NCBI GenBank assembly: GCA_016928865.1
Contig: JAFGJX010000069.1
Coordinates: 1 to 40,150 of the forward strand
Length of the DNA: 40,150 nt
Direction of reading: 5' to 3'
From: Spirochaetota bacterium
GTDB taxonomy: Bacteria; Spirochaetota; UBA4802; UBA5550
The notes beneath the pieces are model-generated. The model was given only the letters and a program-made list of their open reading frames with translations. It was not told where the DNA came from and did not search any database. This document shows positions 17,080 to 24,439 of the stretch, one piece after another; the stretch's first letter is position 1, and every line of letters starts with the position of its first letter. A program made the translations under genes and the position numbers.

Positions 17080-18818
17080 CAGGCCTGATCGAATTTTTCC
17101 TTGAAGTTTTTCCTGACCACGCCCTCGATTTCATCAGTGTCCTCGAGCGCAAGAAGTGACGCGACCATCCCCTCGCATTCCCGGATTGAAACAGACCGTA
17201 CGATCTTTTTCACCTGGTGCATGTAGACGGGGCTCATCGAGAGGTGGCGGAATCCGAGGCCCAGGAGTACCATCGTGTACTGGGGCTCGCCGGCCATTTC
17301 GCCGCATATCGAGAGATCGACATTGTTAAATTTCGCCGCTTCCGCAATCTGCTTCAGGAACCTCAGTACCGACAGGTTGAGCGGATTGTACAGATACGCG
17401 ATCTTCTCACTGGTCCGCTCCACGGCGAGCAGATACTGGACCAGGTCATTGGTCCCCACGGAAAAGAAATCGGCGTATTTGCCCAGGATGTCCGCGTTCA
17501 CCGCGGCGGAGGGGACCTCTATCATGAGGCCTATCTTGATCTTCTCATCGAAGGAGATCCTGTCCCGGCGGAGCTCGTTCATCACATCTTCCGTGATCCC
17601 GCGCGCCTTTTTAAACTCCTCGACGGTCGTTATCATGGGAAACATCAGCTTCAGGTTGCCGTAGCTGCTCGCCCTGAGGATCGCCCTGAGCTGGATCCTG
17701 AACAGATCAATGTTTTCCATGCTGAAGCGTATGGCCCGGCAACCCAGGAACGGGTTGCGCTCGCGGTAGTGGTTCGTGTAGGCGTATACCTTGTCGGCGC
17801 CCACGTCGATGGTGCGTATGGTCACCGGCAGCGGGTTGAAGAACTCGACCACGCGCCGGTATTCCTGGAACTGCTTCTCTTCATCCGGCAGCGACTGGTC
17901 CATGAAAAGGAATTCCGAGCGGAAGAGGCCTATCCCCTGTGCGCCGTGGTCCTTGATGATCTTCATCTCATCCGGTATTTCTATGTTGCCGTATATGAAT
18001 ATCTCTTCGGAGTCGATCGTTTTGGCCGGCAGGTTGGTCAGTTTTGCCAGCTCGATCTCAAGCTCCTCGAATTCGGCCTCGTACTGTTTATATTCGTCGA
18101 TCGTTTCAGAGGCCGGATTGATGATGATGCGGCCGTGGACTGCGTCGAGGATAACCATGTCGCCCGTCTTAACCAGCGAGGTCGCGTTCATCGTACCGAC
18201 GATTGCCGGGATCTCGAGTGCGCGCGCCATGATCGCCGTATGCGAGGTGCGGCCGCCACGGTCGGTCACGAAGGCGAGTATCCGCTCCTTGTCCATCAGG
18301 GCCGTTTCAGACGGCGTCAGGTCGGGGGCGAACACGATCACCTCGTCGGTGATGTGCTGAAGCGATGTCGACTCGGTCTTCTGGAGGTTTGATATAAGGC
18401 GCTTGTTGATGTCCGATATGTCGATGATCCGTTCCCGGAGATAATCGTCTTTGATACCGGAGAGGCTGTTCATCAGCTCGAGCGACACGTCGTTGATCGC
18501 CCACTCCGCGTTCCTGCGCTTTTCTATTATGGTTTTTCGTATTTTGTCTTCTATCAGCGGATCTTCAAGCACCATGATGTGGCTGGTGAAGATATCGGCC
18601 ATGTCCCGCGAGAGGCTGCTCGCGATCTGCTCCTGAATGTCTTTCAGTTCGTTTTTTGTTTTTTCAATCGCATCCTCGAACCGGGAAAGCTCATAGGTGA
18701 TCTCGTCCTCCCGGATGGTGTATTTCGGGATGATGATCGTGTCGCCGTGATATACGTATGCCTTGCCGATACGTATTCCCGGTGACGCTATGATTCCCTT
18801 TTCTATTGTTGTAGACAT
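17079..18818 (-). CDS. ptsI: Phosphoenolpyruvate-protein phosphotransferase (PTS enzyme I)
   Basis: This 579-aa protein transfers phosphate from phosphoenolpyruvate to HPr. It has the N-terminal HPr-binding domain, the phospho-His domain with GGRTSHTAI (His193), and the PEP-binding TIM barrel with GLFRSEFLFMD and CGEMAGEP (Cys505). I start at the ATG at 18818 (MSTTIEKGIIASPG), which matches family starts. Reading further upstream would add about 60 untypical residues. No clear Shine-Dalgarno is visible. There is no GAF domain, so it is PtsI and not PtsP. No HPr or sugar permease is nearby, so a regulatory PTS role is possible but not shown. Confidence 0.93.
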   Translation of the reverse strand: MSTTIEKGIIASPGIRIGKAYVYHGDTIIIPKYTIREDEITYELSRFEDAIEKTKNELKDIQEQIASSLSRDMADIFTSHIMVLEDPLIEDKIRKTIIEKRRNAEWAINDVSLELMNSLSGIKDDYLRERIIDISDINKRLISNLQKTESTSLQHITDEVIVFAPDLTPSETALMDKERILAFVTDRGGRTSHTAIMARALEIPAIVGTMNATSLVKTGDMVILDAVHGRIIINPASETIDEYKQYEAEFEELEIELAKLTNLPAKTIDSEEIFIYGNIEIPDEMKIIKDHGAQGIGLFRSEFLFMDQSLPDEEKQFQEYRRVVEFFNPLPVTIRTIDVGADKVYAYTNHYRERNPFLGCRAIRFSMENIDLFRIQLRAILRASSYGNLKLMFPMITTVEEFKKARGITEDVMNELRRDRISFDEKIKIGLMIEVPSAAVNADILGKYADFFSVGTNDLVQYLLAVERTSEKIAYLYNPLNLSVLRFLKQIAEAAKFNNVDLSICGEMAGEPQYTMVLLGLGFRHLSMSPVYMHQVKKIVRSVSIRECEGMVASLLALEDTDEIEGVVRKNFKEKFDQA

Positions 18819-18931
18819 TACCGTACTGACTTGAGATGTCCCCCCGCCTGCAGCAGTGGCGAGAATTTCAAGTACACTGAACTGATGTTTTCTGTCAAGT
18901 GTAATTACCTGTCCGTGCCGGGGCCCGGCGT

Positions 18932-19978
18932 TTACGGGTAAAATGCCGGAATGGCGAGGCCCGTGGTCTCGTCGAAACCGAGCATCAGGTTTGCGCATTG
19001 TATCGCGTTTCCCGCCTGTCCCTTGACCAGGTTGTCGATTGCGGATATGACCAGGAGTTTGCCGGTCCGTTCGTCAACCAGGGGCCTGATCAGGCAGCGG
19101 TTCGAACCGCGTACTTCGGCCGTATTGGGCGATCTGTCGGTAATCGCGACAAAGGGTTTGGCACGGTAGTATTCCCGGTACAGTTTCAGGATCGCTGCGG
19201 TATCGTGGCCCTTTTTTATATCAAGGTAGCTGGTAACCAGGATCCCCCGGTTGAGCGGAACGATCTGGGGCACAAACAGTATCCTGACGTTTTTTCCACC
19301 GGCTCTGTTAAGGATGTTTTCCACCTCCACCAGGTGCTGATGCTTTCCCTCACGGTAGGTGTTGACGTTCTCATGCCGCTGGGGATACAGGTTTGCCTCG
19401 CCGGAGCTTTTCCCCGCGCCAGAAACGCCCGTTTTGCCGTCGCACACGATCGTTTCCGATCCAAGGATGCCCGCCTCGACAGCGGGCAGCAGGCCGAGGG
19501 TCATGCATATGGCAAAGCATCCGCTATTCCCAACAATTTTCGCTTTCCTGATTTCATCGGCGTATTTTTCAGGAAGGCCATACACGGCTTTCGGGAGCAG
19601 CTCAGCGGAGAGGTGGGTGTCTTCCATCCCCTTGTTCCTCGCGTACACCGCGTAGTCTTCAAGGGTCCTGAAACGGAAATCCCCGCTGAAATCGATTACC
19701 GGAATATTCCTTTTGTGAAATTCCGTGATAAGCGTCATGCCGGCGCGGTCCGGCGTGGAGAAAAATGCGATATCGATGCCGCTGTAGTCTATCTCCTCGG
19801 GTGTATACACGGGAAGGTCGCAGAACCCTTTCAGGTGCGGATACACGTCGCTGACCGGCCTGCCCGCGTCCTTTCGGGCAACCAGCTGCTTTATTTCGAG
19901 TCCCGGGTGCCTGAGTATAATTTCGATGAGTCCCAGGCCGCCGAACCCGGTCGCTCCGACAATGGTTGCTTTTTTCAT
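18932..19978 (-). CDS. argC: N-acetyl-gamma-glutamyl-phosphate reductase
   Basis: This 348-aa enzyme makes N-acetylglutamate semialdehyde in the arginine pathway. The NAD(P)-binding Rossmann start is VGATGFGGLGLIEI at residues 7-20. The catalytic cysteine lies in GNSGCFAI (about residue 155). Length and overall layout match the long ArgC type. The ATG at 19978 has GGGAG 6 bp upstream. ptsI follows after 113 bp on the same strand. No other arg genes are in the window, which is unusual since argC is often clustered with argJ and argB. Confidence 0.95.
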   Translation of the reverse strand: MKKATIVGATGFGGLGLIEIILRHPGLEIKQLVARKDAGRPVSDVYPHLKGFCDLPVYTPEEIDYSGIDIAFFSTPDRAGMTLITEFHKRNIPVIDFSGDFRFRTLEDYAVYARNKGMEDTHLSAELLPKAVYGLPEKYADEIRKAKIVGNSGCFAICMTLGLLPAVEAGILGSETIVCDGKTGVSGAGKSSGEANLYPQRHENVNTYREGKHQHLVEVENILNRAGGKNVRILFVPQIVPLNRGILVTSYLDIKKGHDTAAILKLYREYYRAKPFVAITDRSPNTAEVRGSNRCLIRPLVDERTGKLLVISAIDNLVKGQAGNAIQCANLMLGFDETTGLAIPAFYP

Positions 19979-20056
19979 GGCTGACTCCCGTTATGTAATG
20001 CAAAGAGGGTTTAACGATACTATGATTTTTGTAAAGATATTTTCTTTTTTTTACGG

Positions 20057-20092
20057 CCTGAAAGGCGGGGTCACGTGACCCCGCCTTTCAGG
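20057..20092. repeat. Perfect 36-bp palindrome
   Basis: Bases 20057-20074 are the exact reverse complement of 20075-20092, with no mismatch and no spacer; the centre is CACGTG. It lies 4 bp after the stop codon of the minus-strand membrane protein gene. Read in that direction the palindrome is followed by CCGT and then a run of A, not U, so it lacks the U-tract that the two ordinary terminators in this window have. On the plus strand a T-rich run precedes it. It may be a protein-binding site, a processing or stabilising hairpin, or a repeat element. Confidence 0.8.
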
Positions 20093-20096
20093 ATGC

Positions 20097-20495
20097 TCAT
20101 TTACGGTAGATTGCGGCGGAGACCGCCCCGGCGATTATCATCTCCACGATACCATACGCCAGCCATATCAGAGCCATGCCGAGAGGGATCGGATACATCA
20201 CGTACTGACCCAGCATCCCGGAGACCATGATCAGGAGGCCTACATAGAGCCCGTAGCGGACGCCCTCCATGATTCCTTTGTTCTCGTATCCTTTAACGAA
20301 CATGAATACGAACATGAAGGAAAAGAAGAGAGAGCCCAGCGTCATGAGCCACATGATGTCCATCATGTCCGCACGCCAGATGCTCTTGAGTTCCTCGTAC
20401 CAGCTGGCAAGAAACACGCCGTGAACGAGCCAGTCTACAGCCTGGATAACGACAAATACCGCGATGCCTGCGAGGATGAATCGTTTACTATTCAT
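20097..20495 (-). CDS. Small four-helix integral membrane protein, family not recognised
   Basis: This 132-aa protein is predicted to span the membrane four times (about residues 6-26, 45-67, 79-99 and 104-127), with a Lys/Arg-containing N-terminus and a short basic tail. The first loop contains DWLVHGVFLASWYEELKSIWR. I see no catalytic motif. I start at the ATG at 20495 because GGAGG sits 5 bp upstream; a second ATG at 20507 would include the ribosome site in the coding region. A likely promoter lies at 20516-20544. It is flanked by a perfect palindrome downstream and a hairpin array upstream. The function is unknown. Confidence 0.75.
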   Translation of the reverse strand: MNSKRFILAGIAVFVVIQAVDWLVHGVFLASWYEELKSIWRADMMDIMWLMTLGSLFFSFMFVFMFVKGYENKGIMEGVRYGLYVGLLIMVSGMLGQYVMYPIPLGMALIWLAYGIVEMIIAGAVSAAIYRK

Positions 20496-20515
20496 GGCAA
20501 CCTCCATAATAGATA

Positions 20516-20544
20516 AACATATAGAGGGCGTTCAATTATTTCAA
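20516..20544 (-). promoter_or_regulatory. Promoter for the four-helix membrane protein
   Basis: On the minus strand TTGAAA (20544-20539) is followed after 17 bp by TATGTT (20521-20516), or after 15 bp by TATATG. Transcription would start just ahead of the GGAGG site, so the hairpin array at 20548-20702 would lie upstream of, not in, this transcript. Confidence 0.4.
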
Positions 20545-20547
20545 CCA

Positions 20548-20702
20548 AACAGTTTCCTGAAAAACTCCATCCGTGGATTTTTTCAGGGACGGTTTTGCTA
20601 AGTAAATTAGCAAAACCTTGCATTTTTCTCGGCTACGTGCCTCGAAAAATGGCGATACTTCCGTGTATCGCTAACAGTTTGCTGTTTTTCAGCAAACTGT
20701 TA
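20548..20702. repeat. Array of five abutting, non-identical hairpins
   Basis: Five inverted repeats tile about 150 bp. H1 spans 20554-20589 (CCTGAAAAA/TTTTTCAGG plus inner TCCA/TGGA). H2 spans 20591-20617 (perfect 11-bp stem, 5-nt loop). H3 spans 20621-20651 (CATTTTTC/GAAAAATG plus inner GGC/GCC). H4 spans 20652-20671 (perfect 7-bp GCGATAC/GTATCGC). H5 spans 20672-20702 (perfect 13-bp stem, T5 loop). H3, H4 and H5 touch with no spacer. AACAGTTT at 20548-20555 can also pair with AAACTGTT at 20694-20701, enclosing the whole block. The units differ in sequence, so this is not CRISPR or a tandem repeat. Confidence 0.8.
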
Positions 20703-20842
20703 AATACTGATACGATGGCCCGGTATCTGATTGATCTCAGCGCCGCACCTTGATTGATGGCATATCGATATTTCATGTTTTACTGGAGAATTGCATTTGA
20801 CAAAAGGCATCTCAATAATTCACCCTATGCCTTCCGGGTGCA
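20703..20842. other. Spacer between hairpin array and EndoQ-UvrD gene
   Basis: 140 bp without a coding region. TTGACA occurs at 20797-20802, but no -10 at proper spacing follows. TTGATT near 20752 is another weak candidate. The promoter of the fusion gene is therefore not resolved. Confidence 0.4.
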
Positions 20843-23800
20843 ATGATGAAATTTATCGCCGATTTTCACATCCATTCACATTATTCAGTCGCCACGAGCA
20901 GCGCTCTGGTCCCGGAGCATCTCGAATACTGGGCGCGGCTCAAGGGGATCAATGTCGTGGGCACGGGCGACTGCGTGCATCCGGGCTGGCTCGAAGAACT
21001 GAAGGAGAAGCTGGAACCGGCTGAAAACGGCCTCTTCCGGCTTAAGGAGCGGTTTCGTCTTGATGAAAGCAGGAGCCTTCCGTCCGTGAACAAGCCGGCC
21101 GAAGTCTACTTTATGCTTACCGGGGAGATCAGCAACATCTACAAAAAAAACGGAAAGGTAAGGAAGGTGCACAACCTCTGCGTTTTTCCCGACGTGGCAT
21201 CGGTTGAAAATGTGCAGGGGCGCCTTGACCGGATGGGCAACATCCGTTCGGACGGACGGCCGATCCTCGGCCTTGATTCGAAAATACTTCTCGAGATGGT
21301 CCTTGAATCGTCCGGGCAGTCGTTCCTTATCCCCTGCCATATCTGGACCCCCTGGTTTTCGGTGCTCGGATCCAAGTCTGGCTTTGACACGATCGAAGAG
21401 TGCTACGACGATCTGACGCGGCATATATTTGCGGTGGAGACCGGCCTTTCGAGCGATCCTCCCATGAACCGTGCCTGCGGGTTCCTTGACAGCTTCAGAC
21501 TTGTGTCAAATTCGGACGCGCATTCACCGGAGAAGCTGGGAAGGGAGGCGAACATCTTTGATACGGAATTGAGCTATGGGGCCATACACCGCGCCCTGAA
21601 GGACGATGAAGGATTTCTCGGCACCATCGAGTTCTTCCCCCAGGAGGGAAAGTATCACTATGACGGACACCGGAAGTGCGGCGTCAGGTGGGACCCGCTC
21701 GAAACGATGCGGCATCGCGGCCTCTGCCCGGAATGCGGCAAGCCGGTAACGCGGGGAGTCCTGTACCGGGTGGCCGAGCTTGCCGACCGAAAGGGACCGG
21801 AAGGAGCGCCCCGGTCGGATTTTCACTCGATCACGCAGCTTCCCGACCTGCTGGCTGAGCTGATGGGGCAGAAAAGCGGGAAATCGGGCAGGGTGATGAA
21901 GGAATTTCACCGCCTTGTATCGGGAACCGGATCGGAGTTTTACATCCTTCTCGACGCGTCCCATGACGAGCTCATCGAGACAGGGGGTGAGCGTTTCGCA
22001 GAAGCGGTACGCCGTCTCAGGGCCCACGAGGTCGTCATCGAGGAGGGGTACGACGGTGAATTCGGCAGGATCAGGGTCTTCGACCCGGGCGAGGCGAGAT
22101 CCTTCGACGGGGCAGGGCTGTTCGGCCCGGGACCGGCCGCATCCTCCCCGGCGGCGGTCCACTCCTCGATACGGTTTGATATTGAGGAATTCAAGCTTCT
22201 TCTCGAGGCGGAAGGCGCGCCGCGCGATGCCGTAAATATACCGGCGGGAGCGGACCCGAAAGCGGCGGTGCGGGGAATGACCGCGGAACAGCGCGCCGGC
22301 ATCGAGCACGGCGAGGGGCCCTGCCTGGTAATCGCGGGACCGGGCACGGGAAAGACGGCGATCCTTACCAGGAGAATCATCCACCTGGTGAAGAACAGGG
22401 GCGTACCGCCTGCCGGGATCCTTGCCGTAACATTTTCAAACCGCGCCGCGGGAGAAATGCGCGAGCGCGTGGAGGCTGCCATGCCGGGGGGTGAGCTGAC
22501 AATATCCACCTTCCACGCCTTCGGTCTCGGCATCCTCAAAAAGCATTACGACGCCATCGCAAGAAAGGAAGATTTTGTCATTGTCGATGACGAGGATCGC
22601 AGCGCCATCATGGCCGCCATTGCCCGGGACGAGAAAAAAGCAAAGGGGATGCTGGCGGGCATCGAAAAGGCCAAGCAGGGCGCGCCTGCCGATGCGGAGA
22701 TAAAAAAAGCCATGGCCCGCTATGATGAAGAGCTGCGAAAGGCGAACGCGGTTGACCTGGCGGATCTCATTATACTGCCGCTCAGAATTTTCAGGGAGCG
22801 GCCCGGGGTTCTGGAGGAATACCGGAATCGTTATCGCTGGATCCTCGTCGACGAGTTTCAGGACATCAACGCCGCCCAGTATGATTTTATCAGAGTGCTG
22901 GCCGGCGAGAACAACCCGAACCTGTTCATGATCGGCGATCCGGACCAGGCGATCTACGGGTTCCGCGGCTCCGATCCCCGGTTCATGACCCGTATCGAGC
23001 AGGATTATCCGGGCACCCGGCTGGTTCGTCTTGACCGGAGCTTTCGTTGTCCCGATCCGGTCATGCGCGCGGCCGCGCAGATTCTGGGAAGGGAGAACGC
23101 CGTCTCCGGACGCGACGTTGAAATGAAGGTGCACATCCAGGAGACTGCCAGCGACCTGAGCGAGGCGGACTGGATCGCGGCGACCATCGAAAAGAAGATG
23201 GGCGGCCTCAGGAGTTTTTCCATGGACAGCGGCATTGCCGACGGCGACGCGGACGACGAGGGCGCCAGCTTTTCGGATTTCGCCGTGCTGTGCCGCGCAT
23301 CCTTCCTGTTCGAGCCGATTATCGATGCGTTCAGGAACCACGCCATTCCCTGCCATGTGGTTGGGAGCGACCCACTTCTATTTCAGGAGCCCTATCGCGG
23401 CGCGGTGCGGTCGCTCAAGAAGCTGTTCTATTCAGGATCGGATCCGTCGCTATCGCTCGCCGTTGCCAGCGATATCTGGGGCATGATCAAGAAGGGAGAC
23501 CGGATCGCCGACGTCCTCAAGTTCCTCATGGTCATTATCGATGCGCCTGAAGATGCGATGCGGCGTATCGGCGCCTTTGCCGAGCAGTACGGCAACTCAT
23601 ACCATGATTTTTTCAGGGCCGTGTCCCTGCGCCAGGGGGCCGATGACCGGGACGACAGGGCGGAAGCGGTGTCTCTGATGACCATACACGCGTCCAAGGG
23701 ACTCCAGTTTAAAACAGTCTTCATTCCCGCATGCGAGAACGGCATTATCCCTTTTGAGCTCTTCGGCGTAAAAGAAGGTGACGATGGGGATGAGGAGGAG

Positions 23801-24004
23801 CGCCTTTTTTACGTGGGCGTCACGAGGACCCTTGACAATCTCTACCTCTCCCATGCCAAAAGACGAGCGGTGAAGGGCAGGGTCCTCATGCAGGAGCGGA
23901 GCAGGTTCATTGGCAGGCTGGAGGAAGGACTGCTGTTAAAAGGCAAACGCGGTCGCGGAAAAAAGCCTCCCTCCGGGGACATCCAGCTCGATATGTTTAA
24001 ATAA
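20843..24004 (+). CDS. Endonuclease Q-like PHP domain fused to a UvrD/Rep-type SF1A helicase
   Basis: This 1053-aa protein joins two enzymes. Residues 1 to about 400 look like endonuclease Q: a PHP metal site (H9, H11, H13), VSNSDAHSPEKLG, a zinc-finger-like cluster (H276, C279, C295, C298), and the following ELADRKGPEGAPRSDFHSITQLPDLLAEL segment. EndoQ nicks DNA 5' of deaminated bases and abasic sites. After a linker, a superfamily 1A helicase runs from about 480 to 1010. It has Walker A GPGTGKT (Lys504), LVDEFQD, GDPDQAIYGFRGSDPRFM, TIHASKGLQFK and the motif VI segment EERLFYVGVTR. There is no RecB-type nuclease domain. An ATG at 20843 is followed at once by another at 20846, and the ribosome site is weak. 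The gene stands alone. It probably nicks lesions and unwinds from the nick; this is inference. Confidence 0.88.
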   Translation: MMKFIADFHIHSHYSVATSSALVPEHLEYWARLKGINVVGTGDCVHPGWLEELKEKLEPAENGLFRLKERFRLDESRSLPSVNKPAEVYFMLTGEISNIYKKNGKVRKVHNLCVFPDVASVENVQGRLDRMGNIRSDGRPILGLDSKILLEMVLESSGQSFLIPCHIWTPWFSVLGSKSGFDTIEECYDDLTRHIFAVETGLSSDPPMNRACGFLDSFRLVSNSDAHSPEKLGREANIFDTELSYGAIHRALKDDEGFLGTIEFFPQEGKYHYDGHRKCGVRWDPLETMRHRGLCPECGKPVTRGVLYRVAELADRKGPEGAPRSDFHSITQLPDLLAELMGQKSGKSGRVMKEFHRLVSGTGSEFYILLDASHDELIETGGERFAEAVRRLRAHEVVIEEGYDGEFGRIRVFDPGEARSFDGAGLFGPGPAASSPAAVHSSIRFDIEEFKLLLEAEGAPRDAVNIPAGADPKAAVRGMTAEQRAGIEHGEGPCLVIAGPGTGKTAILTRRIIHLVKNRGVPPAGILAVTFSNRAAGEMRERVEAAMPGGELTISTFHAFGLGILKKHYDAIARKEDFVIVDDEDRSAIMAAIARDEKKAKGMLAGIEKAKQGAPADAEIKKAMARYDEELRKANAVDLADLIILPLRIFRERPGVLEEYRNRYRWILVDEFQDINAAQYDFIRVLAGENNPNLFMIGDPDQAIYGFRGSDPRFMTRIEQDYPGTRLVRLDRSFRCPDPVMRAAAQILGRENAVSGRDVEMKVHIQETASDLSEADWIAATIEKKMGGLRSFSMDSGIADGDADDEGASFSDFAVLCRASFLFEPIIDAFRNHAIPCHVVGSDPLLFQEPYRGAVRSLKKLFYSGSDPSLSLAVASDIWGMIKKGDRIADVLKFLMVIIDAPEDAMRRIGAFAEQYGNSYHDFFRAVSLRQGADDRDDRAEAVSLMTIHASKGLQFKTVFIPACENGIIPFELFGVKEGDDGDEEERLFYVGVTRTLDNLYLSHAKRRAVKGRVLMQERSRFIGRLEEGLLLKGKRGRGKKPPSGDIQLDMFK

Positions 24005-24439
24005 GAGAGTCTCATATTGTTGACCGATCTCACGGCAGGCTGACAATATCCTGATTAAATTCCAGTTGATCTGCATAATAATATTATGTTTATCTTTATA
24101 AAAAAAGTCATTAATCTATTAATGTATATTTATTTATATTATAATTAATAATGAGGTCAATTATTTCTTGACCGGGTGTATAAATAATATGTATAGTAGT
24201 TATAGATGCATAATCATATTTGAATAGAATAAAACCTTTATAAAAGTGCTATATAGGGCTCTGCATATAATGATATGTAGAAGCGGCTTAAAAAATAGAT
24301 ACTGTCGCGACGCACTATATGGAGGGGCGCTTGGTTATTGACGCACCCGGCATAAAAACTGACGAATCAGTTTACATCATTGCCGGGATATCCTGTATGC
24401 TGATACGTGAGCGCGTATATGAATATAAAGGAAGAAGAG
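24005..24439. other. AT-rich spacer upstream of the PAS hybrid kinase
   Basis: About 435 bp, very AT-rich between 24050 and 24300, with no gene. It contains a 15-bp palindrome (CATAATA-A-TATTATG, 24074-24088), and a small hairpin with loop CGAA (AAACTGA 24356-24362, TCAGTTT 24367-24373). A possible promoter has TTGACC 24168-24173 and TATAGT 24192-24197, 18-bp spacer. In AT-rich DNA these carry modest weight. Confidence 0.5.

Noticed and set aside
20057..20092. Ordinary intrinsic terminator for the membrane protein gene
   Set aside because: In that direction the hairpin is followed by A's, not U's, and the other terminators here have clear U-tracts.
20548..20702. CRISPR array or tandem repeat
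   Set aside because: The units differ in sequence and length and have no spacers of constant size, and no cas gene is nearby.
24074..24088. Operator palindrome CATAATA-A-TATTATG
   Set aside because: Perfect but entirely embedded in AT-rich DNA, where such palindromes arise often; kept only as a note in the spacer entry.
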